From Undaria pinnatifida (lineage: Eukaryota; Sar; Phaeophyceae; Laminariales; Alariaceae), in NCBI GenBank assembly GCA_012845835.1, contig JABAKD010000023.1, positions 18,081,027 to 18,145,026 on the forward strand: a stretch of DNA of 64,000 bases, in the 5' to 3' direction. Both the position numbers and the translations under genes were made by a program. Below are positions 10,441-22,293 of the stretch, piece after piece. Position 1 is the stretch's first letter. Every line of letters begins with the position of its first letter. Below the pieces are notes generated by a model, which worked only from the letters and a program-made list of their open reading frames with translations, had not been told where the DNA came from and made no database searches.

Positions 10441-11208
10441 GGCCATTTCTTACACAGTCGAATTCCGCTAGTCGAAAACGGCCCTCTTCGACTGGGATTT
10501 TTTTTCTGGGTTATTTTGCTCCTTGTCGTCAGTCGAGTCGATTTTTTACTTTTCGTGCTCTTCCTAGAGGCGGTTGGTGTGAGGGAGTATGCAGTCGAAA
10601 ATCGGTTGGCAAATCTTATGCTTCGCGCGGTCTTGGCGAGCAGCGCGTGCTTCTCGCGCGACGAACCTTCGTCCAGGCGGGTTGGTGGCGTTGGGCTTAG
10701 CCGAAAGCTACGTTCGTGGCGTTGCACTCAGCCGAGAACCGCCAAAGCTACACAGCAGGCGTAGCCGTTGTTGGCAATATAGCATCGATATCGCGCGCTG
10801 CTGCCGTCGTGTGGTACACGCTGCTGGCGAGCGGAGCTAGGAGTGCGCCACGCTGACTTGCGGCGAGAAGCAACAGCAGTGATAGCCAAGGCAGCGTCGG
10901 CGCTGTTGTATGATACTGCTGTGTGGTACCTGGTATGGGTGTGTGGGCTTGTGGGTGTGTGCTTTGTGATGGGATGAGCAATGCGATGGGTTCAAAACAC
11001 AAGTGTGATTTTTCTTCGACTGAGTGTTTCGACTGGCAGATCAAGTCGAAAAAGTCAAGTTCTTCGACTGGATCCCCCAGTCGGAAAACTCAGTCGGAAA
11101 AAGTTGAGTCGCAAAGCCCTTTTTCAACTGTGTAAGAAAGCCCGATTTTGGCTTCAGTCGGAAAACGGACGTTTTCGACGGACAAATCCGACTGGGTAAG
11201 AAATGGCC
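10441..11208 (-). mobile_element. Non-autonomous Harbinger-like element, copy 1
   Basis: 768 bp with inverted termini: GGCCATTTCTTACACAGTCG on the left and, inverted, CGACTGGGTAAGAAATGGCC on the right. TAA precedes the left end (10438-10440); the right flank is GAA, so the expected TWA target duplication is imperfect. The interior is the reverse complement of that in the copies at 11232 and 55985. Subterminal CAGTCGAAAA words are dense at both ends. No transposase. Length matches the 773-bp copy at 55985. Confidence 0.65.
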
Positions 11209-11582
11209 GAACAGATCTAGTAAAAAAAAACAGTCGGAAATGTTTTTCGAACCCATCGCATCGCTCATCCCACCAACAGACGCACACCCACACGTCCACA
11301 TACCCATATCATGTACAACACAGCAATGGCATACAGCAGCACCGACGCCGCCTTGGCTATCACTGCTGTTGCTTCACGTTTTCGACGGACAAATCCGACT
11401 GGGTAAGAAATGGCCGAACAGATCCAGTAAAACAAAACAGTCGGAAATGTTTTTCGAACCCATCGCATCGCTCATCCCACCAACAGACGCACACCCACAC
11501 GTCCACATACCCATACCATGTACAACACAGCAATAGCATACAGCAGCACCGACGCCGCATTGGCTATCACTGCTGTTGCTTC
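11169..11582 (+). repeat. Tandem duplication, about 207 bp x 2
   Basis: Unit starts ACGTTTTCGACGGACAAATC at 11169 and again at 11376 and ends near CACTGCTGTTGCTTC. It spans the junction between Harbinger-like copies 1 and 2, so it formed after both were in place. The two units are nearly identical, so it is recent. Confidence 0.9.
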
Positions 11583-12014
11583 TCGCCGCAAGTCATGGTG
11601 GCGCATTCGTAGCTCCGCCCGCCAGCAGCGTGTATATTTCGATGGCAGCAGAGCGCGGTATCGACGCCGTTTTGCCGTAAACGGCTACGCCTGCTGTAGC
11701 TTTGGCGGCTCCCGGCTGAGTTCAACGCCACGAACGTAGCTTTGGCGGCTTTCGACTAAGTCGACGCCACCAACCCGCTTGGACGAGGGTTCTTCGCGCG
11801 CGAAGCACGCGTTGCTCGCGTAGAGCGCACCAAGCTCAGAGCGTCCAAACGGTTTTCGACTCCCATACAACAGTACTCCCTCACATCAACCGCCTCCGGA
11901 AAAGAGCACGAAAACTTTAGAGTCGACGAGACTGACGATAGGAAGGGGCCCCGAAAAATCCAGTCAAAAAGGGCCGTTTTCGACTGACGGAATCCGACTG
12001 CATAATAATTGGCG
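11232..12014 (+). mobile_element. Harbinger-like element, copy 2, 5'-truncated
   Basis: Same interior as copy 1 but in opposite orientation, so copies 1 and 2 form a large imperfect inverted repeat (about 10.44-12.0 kb). Landmarks are GCTTCTCGCCGCAAGTCA, GCCTGCTGTAGCTTTGGCGG and CCAACCCGCTTGGACGA. The 5' terminus is missing; the right end GGAATCCGACTG...AATTGGC is a degenerate form of the family terminus. Confidence 0.6.
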
Positions 12015-12716
12015 TTGTCAAGTCGGATCCATCAGTCGAAAAAGACCCTCTTCGACTGGAGACCAAATCGAACTTGTTACACAGTCGACAAAGTCGTCGA
12101 TTCGACTGGATGCGTTCGTCGAATTGCTCGGTCGAAAACGTTTATGATCCCATCGCATCGTTCCTCCAACCAATACACAAGAACGCCCACACGCCCATAC
12201 CAGATACCACACGGCAGCATGTTACAACACCGCCGACGCTTGCTTGGATGCTGTCACTGCTGCTGCTTCTCGCCGCAAGTCAGCGTGGCGCATTCTTAGT
12301 CCCGCCCGCCAACAGCGCGTATCACACGATGGCAGATGGCAGCAGCGCGCGGTATCGGCGACGTTTTCCCAACAACAGCTACGCTTGCTGTAGCTTTCGC
12401 GGCTCTCGGTTGAGTGCATCGTCACGAACAACGTGGCTTTGGCGGCTTTGGGCCAATTTCAACGCCACCAGCCCGCCTAGACGAGGGCTCGTCGCGCGCG
12501 AGCACGCGTTGCTCGCGGAGAAGGCACGAAGAACAGAGCTTCCAACCGACTTTCGACTGCCACGCAGCAGTACTCCCTCGCACCAACTGCCTTCAGAAAG
12601 AGCACAAAAACCATTAAATCGACTCCACTGGCGATAAGAGCCAAGAATAATCCAGTTGAAAAAATGTTCAGTCGGAAACGGCCTTTTTCGGCTCCCGGAT
12701 CCAACTGTTTGTAAAT
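12015..12716 (+). mobile_element. Harbinger-like element, copy 3, degenerate
   Basis: A third copy directly abutting copy 2, same orientation. It keeps the interior landmarks (CTGCTGCTTCTCGCCGCAAG, GACGAGGGCTCGTCGCGCG) and CAGTCGAAAA words at 12032, 12081 and about 12668. Its ends GTCGGATCC...GGATCCAACTG are inverted, followed by AAATTGGC. More diverged than copies 1 and 4. Confidence 0.55.
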
Positions 12717-13489
12717 TGGCATATTGTTTCTCGTATTCTGCAGTATATGACACCGGATCACGACCAAACGCGACCGCGTGTTCCCTACGCAAACAGATCG
12801 CTGCCGGTTGCGATCGATCTTGTCTTGGAAACCGTGCGAAACCCGTCTCCGACTAGTTGCGACGCGTTCTGTTTTTCTATTCCAGCAGGTGCTGTTGTCT
12901 TGACCAGATGACAGATAATGATTCGTGACCTTATCATTTAATTATCGTAATTGATTCTGCGCTGACGCTCAACGCTTAGTCAACGCGATTCCGAGACCAT
13001 CGGACAAAGAAGGGTCGGTCAAAGCGAATTTGTTGTTTGGTCGTGGTGTTAGCCCTATGTTTAAACTTGGCACCTATGTACTACGCACTACGTAACAGGG
13101 CTGACGCCGGGACGCCAAACAAAACAATTCGCGATTGTCAGTTATGCTACAGCTAGCCGCTGGAGCAGCATTTAAAACGTACGAGGGTATTCCATCCGAC
13201 AATGCAATGTTGCGGACCATAGCGCTGAATGCTGTGGTCTCAGAGTCGTACTATTAACAGCGTATCACGAATAAATGCACAAACTATTTAATGTGGCGGA
13301 CCGTAGCGCTGAACGCTGTGCAATTTCAGCATCTTCGCAAACAAATGTTGACAACTTAGCTTCTAAGGCTGAAAACTTGGGTACGATTGGGTCGTTGAGG
13401 GATGCGCCGCGGATAATGGAAGAGACGGTCGAAGCGCCTGTGTTGTTTGGTCGTCCTTATTATATACTTCGGAGTAATACGCTAAGGTG
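12717..13489. other. Inter-repeat region without a supported gene
   Basis: Short open frames only. A small direct duplication is visible: GCGGACCATAGCGCTGAATGC at about 13213 is repeated as GCGGACCGTAGCGCTGAACGC at about 13294. Confidence 0.5.
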
Positions 13490-16400
13490 GTCGTGAAGGT
13501 GGTCGTGACGTTTTGGATCTTTGCAAATATCTGGGTCAAAACACCCCCCCCAAAAAGCGGCGACTCCCGAGCTCCACTCGGCCTCAGGCGGCCTCGCGGT
13601 GCCGCCACGTCCCATCCGCACAGCAGCACTACGACATGCCGGCGGAAGAACGGGCGTCGGAGCCCCACCTCGGCGAAGGGGGAGCGTGGAAATCGCCCTC
13701 CCGGGGACGGCTCGCTTGCCCCCTCCCCGTTTTTCTTCGTCGCTGCCCGCTAATTTTTTTTTTTCGAACTCCAACTATATTGAACTTTCGAATTGCTTTA
13801 TGGGCACTTGAGCCATGGACAAAGCCATATGCACGAGACCACAAGCGCGCCTGCGTCAACGGCAAGCACAACAAACAACACCAGGACCAATCACAGCAGC
13901 GTCCAGCCGTCGCCGCTCGCCATGCGCAGAATCGGCAACGCGAGCGCTTTTGGCTTGGCCTAACAATGGCGAATCCTGCCCAGCCCGAGAGCATTGCAAC
14001 CAACAAATCGGCTGCTGCTCGCCTGTCAGGTGTATTGCTCTAGGTACTGCTGCATTGCTGTACTAACCAACTAACTGCGCCCCGCGTACCAGGTGTATAC
14101 TGCTGTACGTGCTGCTGCACGGCTGTACTGCTGTGCTGTACGTACTGCTGCACTGCCGTTCTGATGTACGTACTGCTGCACTGCTGTTCTGCTGGGTGGG
14201 TGGAGGGTGCACTGCGTCGTCCGTGGTGGGTGGGTGGGCCGTTCTGTACGTGGGAGTGTTTTTTTTGCTGTTTCCTGTTTCATAAGAACCAACCAACTAA
14301 CTGCGCCCCGCGTACCAGGTGTATACTGCTGTACGTACTGCTGCACGGCTGTTCTGATGTACGTACTGCTGCACTGCTGTTCTGCTGTATGTAGTAAAGG
14401 TTTGGTCGGTGGGTGGGTGGAGGGTGCACTGCGTCGTCCGTGGTGGGTGGGTGGGCCGTTCTGTACGTGGGAGTCTTTTTGCGTCCTGTGGGAGATTTTT
14501 TTTTTTCAACCCTTTTTTTGTTTCTACAATTTAATACCGGCCTCCCACTGGTGCTTGGGAGTACCACCGTCCCCACTGCTGCACTCCTCTGTCCTTTACT
14601 ACCGTACGCACTACTGCTGCCGTGTTGTCATTTTTGTTTTGCAAAACTAACATACAGAGGATGATACCTTTACTACCGTACGTACGGCGGCATTGTCGTT
14701 CTGCCCTGTTATTATTTTGTTATTTTAGTACTTGATACAGAGGATACAGCACCAATTTGTTTTTGTCCGCCATACCGGCCGGCAACTGGCATATTCCGGG
14801 AGTAGCACCACTAGTCCTTATTATGTAATACGCTAAGGATGGTCGTGACGTTTTGGATCTTTGAAAAATTTCTTGGTTAAAACACCCCCCCCAAAAAAGC
14901 GGCGACTCCCAAGCTCCACTCGGCCTCAGGCGGCCTCGCGGTGCCGCCACGTCCCATCCGCACAGCAGCACTACGACATGCCGGCGGAAGAACGGGCGTC
15001 GGTGCCCCACCTCGGCGAAGGGGGAGCGTGGAAATCGTCCTCCCGGGGACGACTCGCTTGCCCCCCCTCGCTTTTTCTTCGTCGCTGCCTGCTTTTTTTT
15101 TTTTTCGAACTCCAACTATATTGAACTTTCGAATTGCTTTTTGGCCACTTGAGCCATGGACAAAGCCATGGACACGAGACCACAAGCGCGCCTGCGTCAA
15201 CAGCAAGCACAACAACACCAGGACCAATCACAGCAGCGTCCAGCCGTCGCCGCTCGCCGTGCGCAGAATCGGCAACGCGAGCGCTTTTCGCTTGGCCTAA
15301 CAATGGCGAATCCTGCCCAGCCCGAGAGCATTGTAACCAACAAATCGGCTGCTGCTCGCCTGTCAGGTGTATTGCTCTACGTATTATTGCTGCATTGCTG
15401 TACTGCTGTACTGGGTAGGTTCGTGGGTGCATGGTGGGTGGTGGGTGGGTGTTGGGTGGTGGGTGGGTGGTGGACGGCGACTCGCCCGCTCCGCGAGATG
15501 GCCGAGTATCGTGAAAAAAAGGAATTCCCCCCCGTCTGTTTCCTGTTTCATACAAGGTCCTCAAGAACCAACTAACTGCGCCGCGCGTACCAGGTGTACT
15601 GCTGTACGTACTGCTGCACTGCTGTCCTGCTGTATGTAGTAAAGGTTTGGTCGGTGGGTGGGTGGAGTGTACACTGCGTCGTCCGTGGTGGGTGGGTGGG
15701 CCGTTCTGTACGTGGGAGTCTTTTGCGTCCTGTGGGGGATAACCTTTTTTTTTGTTTCTACAATACCGGCCTCCCACTGGTGCTTGGGAGTACCACCGTC
15801 CCCACTGCTGCACTCCTCTGTCCTTTACTACCGCACGGACTGCTGCACTGCCGTACTGCTGCCGTGTTAGCTTTTTTTTTTTGGAATACTTACATACAGA
15901 GGATGATACCTTTACTGGTACGTACGTACTGCTGCATTGCCGTACTGCTGCCCTACGATTATTTTGTTTTTTTACAGCACCAATTTGTTTTTGTCCGCCA
16001 TACCGGCCGGCAACAAGCATATTTCGGGAGTACCACCAGCCCGAGAGCATTGTATCCAACAAATCGGCTGCTGCTCGCCTGTCAGGTGTATTGCTCTAGG
16101 TACTGCTGCATTGCTGTACTGCTGTACTGGGTAGGTTCGTGGGTGCATGGTGGGTGGTGTTCTGCTGTGCTGCACGTACTGCTGCACTGCTGTTCTGATG
16201 TACGTACTGCTGCACTGCTGTTCTGCTGTATGCAGTAACGGTTTGGTCGGTGGGTGGGTGGAGGGTGCACTGCGTCGTCCGTGGTGGGTGGGTGGGCCGT
16301 TCTGTACGTGGGAGTCTTTTTTTTGCTGTTTCCTGTTTCATAAGAACCAACCAACTAACTGCGCCCCGCGTACCAGGTGTATACTGCTGTATGTACTGCT

Positions 16401-17130
16401 GCACAGCTGTTCTGATGTACGTACTACTGCATTGCTGTTCTGCTGTGCTGTACGTACTGCTGCACTGCTGTTCTGCTGTATGTAGTTAAGGTTTGGTGGG
16501 TGGGTGGGTGGAGGGTGCACTGCGTCGTCCGTGGTGAGTGGGTGGACCGTTCTGTACGTGGGAGTGTTTTTTTTGCTGTTTCCTGTTTCACAAGAACCAA
16601 CCAACTAACTGCGCCCCGCGTACCAGGTGTATACTGCTGTACGTACTGCTGCACGGCTGTTCTGATGTACGGACTGCTGCACTGCTGTTCTGCTGTATGT
16701 AGTAAAGGTTTGGTCGGTGGGTGGGTGGATGGTGCACTGCGTCGTCCGTGGTGGGTGGGTGGGCCGTTCTGTACGTGGGAGTCTTTTTGCGTCCTGTGGG
16801 AGATTTTTTTTTTCAACCCTTTTTTTTGTTTCTACAATTTAATACCGGCCTCCCACTGGTGCTTGGGAGTACCACCGTCCCCACTGCTGCACTCCTCTGT
16901 CCTTTACTACCGTACGCACTACTGCTGCCGTGTTGTCATTTTTGTTTTGCAAAACTAACATACAGAGGATGATACCTTTACTACCGTACGTACGGCGGCA
17001 TTGTCGTTCTGCCCTGTTATTATTTTGTTATTTTAGTACTTGATACAGAGGATACAGCACCAATTTGTTTTTGTCCGCCATACCGGCCGGCAACTGGCAT
17101 ATTTCGGGAGTACCACTAGTAATACTGTAA
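13490..17130 (+). repeat. Tandem array of a 1.34-kb unit (three units, last two incomplete)
   Basis: The word GACGTTTTGGATCTTTG recurs at 13506 and 14847 (offset 1,341). Each full unit has a GC-rich head with a C run (AACACCCCCCCC), a pyrimidine/A-T transition, the block CCCGAGAGCATTG...GCTGCTGCTCGCCTGTCAGG, repeated TACTGCTGCACTGCTGTT words, GGTGGGTGGG runs, and a tail GATACAGCACCAATTTG...CCGGCCGGCAAC. Unit 2 ends about 16030; unit 3 (16030-17122) lacks the GC-rich head. Long open frames in it exist on both strands but are simple-sequence artefacts. Confidence 0.88.
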
Positions 17131-17454
17131 TAGCACTAAATTTATGCCTGACCGGCCGTGTGGCCTCACAACGTCGGTGCAACCTTTGCTTTGATAAATG
17201 TACAGTGTACAAGGGCTCTGCTCCGCGGACGGCAGACGCCGCCCGCTACGCTCGCGCCAGGAATACAACACGACCAAATGTGAAAGAGACAGGAATAGAA
17301 GGTGCATGGTTTCATGAAGCCCGCGACTTGATAATGCCAAGAGCTCTATGGGCAGAGCTGTTTACTCTGTGCTGTGTTGCAAGCTTTCTGGCGATGTCAC
17401 GTTCAGATTGGCAGTACGGGCGAATACGACAAAAAAAGACATTTATTATTCAGA

Positions 17455-18590
17455 ACGGGTGTATGATAGCGCATCATCACCAGCTGCTTGTGGTAGAGCA
17501 CCAAATACGAACGCAAGATGGCATTGTGGTTGTACACCACTACTTGCAATACATGGAATACGAACCCGACTACCCAGTGCACACTGGACATGCACGTGAC
17601 TCTACAGTTTGCCATGAAGATTGTACTTGGGGCGCCTAAAAATAACCAGCTGCTAGCTTACTGGCGTTTATTGATGGGCGTGGGACGTCTAAATATAATT
17701 CGTCGAACTCACGGCTGACGTCCTTGATTTTTTTTTAATAAAATAGATACTATTTGCAGTAGACGGAAAATGCATCCGTGGCTGTACTACTTGCCATGAA
17801 GTAACGCGCTTGGGGCGCCAATAAAGAGCCAGGTGCTTGTGGTAGGGCACCAAATACGAATGCAAGATGCGGGTGTACATCGCAAGCTTTTAACGTACAT
17901 CTACGATACTACTGGACATCTATTAGCATGCGCACGGCGTTCAAAAGGATACAACTAGCTATTAAAACTGAAACAAATGCGAAATCGTAGTGCATCACCA
18001 CGGCATGCTTATGGTTGGACACAGAATACGAATGCAAAACGTTGTCGTATACCGTAGACGCCTAACTAACACCTATCGTATTATACTATACTTCTGGACT
18101 ACTTGCAGTATACGGAAAAAAGCATCTGAGCACCCGGCGCACATTTGGACATGCACGTGGCTGTACTACCTGCCATAAAGTTACGCGCTTGACTTCCAGA
18201 AAAACGTCTATAGCTACGAGCAGGTAGTCGAAGTGGAACACTGTGATACCAACACTATATCGAAACACAAAAACCCTTCTAACAAAGCTTAATGGTAGGA
18301 CGCATAATACGAATGCAAAACGTGGTCGTATACCGCAGACGCCTAACTTTCACCTTGAATATTATACTATACTTCTGGACTACTTGCAGTATACGGAAAA
18401 GGCATCTGAGCACCCGGTGCACATTGGACATGCACGTGGCTGTACTACCTGCCATAAAGTTACGCGCTTGACTTCCAGAAAAACGTCTATAGCTACGGGC
18501 AAGTAGTCGAAGTGGAACACTCTGTGATAACAACACTACATCGAAAAAAAAAAAACCTTCCAACGAAGGTTGATCATACTGTGCCTATTT
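17455..18590 (+). repeat. Tandem array of about 280-bp units
   Basis: The block GACATGCACGTGGCTGTACT...ATAAAGTTACGCGCTTG recurs at about 18148 and 18426 (offset 278), with more diverged units at about 17590 and 17770. Units share CACCAAATACGAATGCAA, GTCGTATACCG and CTACTTGCAGTATACGG. It lies downstream of the minus-strand gene at 19319. No coding potential recognised. Confidence 0.8.
17699..17746 (+). pseudogene. Small ORF family copy 3, 5'-truncated
   Basis: Only the segment encoding FVELTADVLDFFLIK and a TAG remains; the part with the ATG is missing. It matches copy 2 (6213) almost exactly over TTCGTCGAACTCACGGCTGA and sits inside the tandem array. Confidence 0.45.
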
Positions 18591-18719
18591 TATGCACAAA
18601 CTTCCACGACACGCAATATCACAAAACAATCTGTCACAATCTGCAGGTGAATATGAAAGTCAAAGGATTGCATCTAAAGGTTATAAATAGCCCACAATAT
18701 GACGGAATACTAACATGAA

Positions 18720-19318
18720 ACAAGCACCTGACCAATATATGATGCAACTTGCTACGGCTCAGTGTTGGCGCGAAGTGACACTACGTACAAACACCAACAT
18801 CGACGGTACAAAACAGACCACGATGTGAGGGAATCCAAACACGAAGCAACTACCTAACCAACATGTGATGCAACTCGTTGGCGCGAAATAACATAAACAC
18901 ACCATACGAAGAAACACAAACGTCGACGGTACGAAACAGCCCACGATGCGAGGCAATACAAACATGCAGCAAAATACCTGACCACCATATGATGCAACTC
19001 GCTACGGCTCTGTATTGGCGCGAAATTGCATATATATACACACGTTACGCACAAACTCTCGAGACTACAAAGTTGCACGACACGCAACAACAAAAATCTA
19101 CTGCGACGATCTGTAGGGAAAAATGTAGACACGTTACGAACAAACTCAAACCCCACGGTACGAAACAGCCCACGATGTGAGGGAATACCATCATGCACCA
19201 AACTACCTGACCAACATACGGTGCAACTTGCTATGGCTCTGTATTGGCGCGAAATAACATAGACATACTTTACGCACAAACTCGAGACTACAATTGCACG
19301 ACACGCAACAACAAAAAT
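18720..19318. repeat. Degenerate tandem repeat downstream of the zinc-ribbon gene
   Basis: Four units of about 120-180 bp sharing TGATGCAACT, GTATTGGCGCGAAATAACAT and GGTACGAAACAGCCCACGAT. The array ends a few bases beyond the inferred stop codon of the minus-strand gene, so it may form part of its 3' untranslated region or the region just beyond. Confidence 0.75.
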
Positions 19319-22293
19319 CTACCTGCGACGACCTGCAGGGAAGAACATAAAATGTCGAGTTTCACATACTTTTTGGTGTGCAACAGGTTCACAAACTCCG
19401 ATGATAGGAAATAACCCACGGCCTGCGGGAACACAAAGATGCAACCCGGAGGTTCCGAGGAGTTTGAACTCCGGCTTCTTGGCGATGATGCGGTGCAGCT
19501 GTGCACGCGCGTTTCAAATTCGGGGGCAGTTTGGCGTTGATTATTGCATCATTTTATTAACATCATAACAGTTTCATATAATTTCGTTCAAAACTGAAGG
19601 GCAACACTATCGAAACGGTATACCGATGGTCAATGCATACTTTGTTCACATTCTGAGTACGAATACCCGAGCGGTGATGCTGCCAGTAGTAGCTGCACCC
19701 GCTGTACAGAGCACCACTATTTATTATTTAGTAATAAAAAAACAACTCGTCATGGTTGTGCATTCACATAGAGCAGTTAGATCCGGAATGCTCGCCGGTC
19801 GCCGGAGGTTGGAAAAAACAGTATACCCAAGCTACAGAAAGACACAACAATGTATCACGAGCGTAAATATATAATGTGCATAAATCAAGTCTGTGGTTAC
19901 AGCGTATATACATATATATGTACCTTAATGTCGAAATCGCGCATGGCGCAATGGTAGTGGAGCGCAGGGGGCTCCTCCAAGAGGTAGTCTCCGGATTTCT
20001 TGAGCAGCAGGTGCCCTTCCGCGATGGTGCCAGTGCACTTCTGCTGAATGATGTTCCCCACCTGATCACCCCTCTCCGCGGCCTCGCAGACCTTCTGCAA
20101 ACGACAACGTGATGCAACTACTGTCAGCTGTGTTTTTTGTGGGTTAGCAGTGCCGTACTGTTACAGCCGAAAACGTGAAGCAATCTAAGATCCCGCCCAG
20201 TTTGTCCACCCAAATACCTGATACCGTTCACCTACTCTCGTCTGCGCTTCTTGGTGTACGGTCGTATCGGTAGTTTCAACGAAGGTGAGACTATGAAAAT
20301 AAACCATTAGTGTTTGGTATAATACGTAGGGTGGTATACGTACGTACTGCTGTGTAGCATGAGAGTACTCGGTCTGCTGGATTGTAGGAGGGTTTTGGAG
20401 CCTGGATACGTACATCCTGCTGTATGTAGATGACTTGTAATTACAACGAATACTGTCTCTGCTGTCTCTGGACAGACGAGCAGGTATCAAGCAAAGGGCT
20501 TCCAAGTAACCACGCCAAAAGTGTGGGGGGGTTTCCAGGAGAGTGAGAGAATAAAACGGGCCGAAAAAAACAGAAAAGCAGCATGGTTCCGTTGTTCAGC
20601 CGGAAAAAATATCTGCGGCTCTTTTTTTCCAACCAAAAATACCTGGCACCCAACCTCCGGGACAAACTTGGCTCCTTTGCTCTTACTCGACAGGCGGCCT
20701 ACAACAGCAGATCGGAAAAACGAAAAAATAAACAGCAGGAACCCACCCGCCCTGTTGCATGATGAAAGTACCACGCCGCGCGTTTGTGATGTGAGCAGGA
20801 GCAGGTGCACAACACTCTCTCGTCTCGCACGAGTATCATACGTGAAAAATATTACTCCACAGCAGTCGCCGGCCTACAACAGTGGCGGAAGCCAGGAGCC
20901 GTACTCGGTCTGCCTAATTTTAGGACAACGAAGCGTCTCAGAGCCTGCGATGTACTTCGAACCACGGGAGAAGAAGGAAAAAAGAAACTCTGGGTCAACA
21001 TTAACATCAATAGAGCAAAAACAGAGTGCATTTTTTTACTCACGCCAATCACGGGACCCCCCTCTGGGACGATCCACCCAAACTTGAGCTTCTCGCTGGT
21101 CCTGCTGCCCAGGCACTCCTTCCTCACTGCGTGGTAGTTGTACACACTGCAACAAAAAGGACAGCAGAAGCAAACGGCGTGTGAGTGTGATGATTTCAAG
21201 CACGCACACACATCACAACCGTAAGGTACGAAGCAGCCAAGCGTTCCACAACACAACAGGTGGAACGCAGACACTCGAACAGAAACGTATTAATGAAATC
21301 ACGCAGCGACGAACCGCAGAATGGGTGGAAAAGTGATGCTGGTAGTTGTACCACGCTGCAACAAAAAGGACAGCAGAAGCAAACGGCGTGTGAGTGTGAT
21401 GATTTCAAGCACGCACACACATCACAACCGTAAGGTACGAAGCAGCCAAGCGTTCCACAACATAACAGGTATAACGCAGACACTCGAACAGAAACGTATT
21501 AATGAAATCACGCAGCGACGAACCGCAGAATGGGTGGAAAAGTGATGCTGGTAGTTGTACCACGCTGCAACAAAAAGGACGGCAGAAGCAAACGGCGTGT
21601 GAGTGTGATGATTTCAAGCACGCACACACATCACAACCGTAAGGTACGAAGCAGCCAAGCGTTCCACAACACAACAGGTATAACGCAGACACTCGAACAG
21701 AAACGTATTAATGAAATCACGCAGCGACGAACCGCAGAATAGGTGGAAAAGTGATGAACACCACTCACCAACCGGGCATGCCTGCTAGACTGGCTTGGTG
21801 GCACACCGCGGGGATCAAACACCTAGAAAGGAAACACCGGCGCGGTCGCCACACGAAAACAAACGGAAGTAATGCGAAGGAACTCCGACTCACGTTTGGA
21901 CGCCTTGTCGGGGCCGTCGTTTTCGACACCGACAGACGGGCTGTCAGCAGTGTCCTCTCCGCACCGATCACACCCTTGGGGGTTGTCGCTGGTGCCCCAG
22001 AACTTCTTGTTGTAATAGAAGTATACTCCGCAGGTGTCGCAGACACCGAAGAGCAAAGCCGAATTCCGCCTGTTGCGGATGTTGACAGCACCCCCACAGT
22101 GCTTGCCAGAGCACGGGTACGTCTTTCTCACGCCCGCAACGCCGCCGACCACGGTCCAGCCTGCACCCCCACCCCCACTCCCACCCCTACCACCGCCACC
22201 GGCAGAGCCCCCACCACCTCCCTCTCCTTGGATTTGGTTGTTGGGCTTCGGCTTTTTAGCAGGAGAGCTACGATAGATGCTTGAAGACGACAT
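19319..22293 (-). CDS. Five-exon gene: N-terminal zinc-ribbon protein of unknown function
   Basis: The best host-like gene here. Exon 1 is 22293-21894 (ATG, about 133 codons), then a probable micro-exon of 13 or 16 nt ending at 21769, exon 3 at 21146-21044, exon 4 at 20094-19924 and a terminal exon at 19498-19319 with TAG. Donors are GTGAGT (exons 1, 2, 3) and GTACAT (exon 4); acceptors are TTGTTGCAG, TTTGCAG and TGCACAG; phases agree across exons 3-5. The protein has a Gly-rich N-terminus, a zinc-ribbon-like block (PCSGKHCGG...CDTCGVYFYY...GCDRCGED), then WIVPEGGPVIG, and KCTGTIAEGHLL...LHYHCAM, which recalls the C...HxH half of FLYWCH/WRKY-type zinc fingers. That resemblance is weak. A DNA- or RNA-binding role is inferred only from the zinc motifs. 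Total about 290 residues. The micro-exon is the uncertain point. Confidence 0.7.
21147..21750 (-). repeat. Three tandem copies of about 209 bp containing intron and splice acceptor
   Basis: GCTGCAACAAAAAGGAC recurs at 21344 and 21553, matching ACTGCAACAAAAAGGAC at the true exon 3 boundary (21147). On the minus strand each unit ends in the polypyrimidine tract and TTGTTGCAG acceptor followed by a copy of the first bases of exon 3 (GTACAACTACCA). The duplicated segment therefore includes the exon edge, giving two decoy acceptors in the intron. Units are almost identical. Confidence 0.9.

Noticed and set aside
13513-16238. Many 80-360-codon frames in the 1.34-kb tandem array
   Set aside because: Frames are dominated by Cys/Leu/Thr/Gln from CTG and GGTG repeats, occur on both strands and differ between units.
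21751-22284. Plus-strand 177-codon frame opposite the zinc-ribbon exon
   Set aside because: It is the antisense shadow of exon 1; the minus-strand frame has Cys pairs, a good start and a GTGAGT donor.
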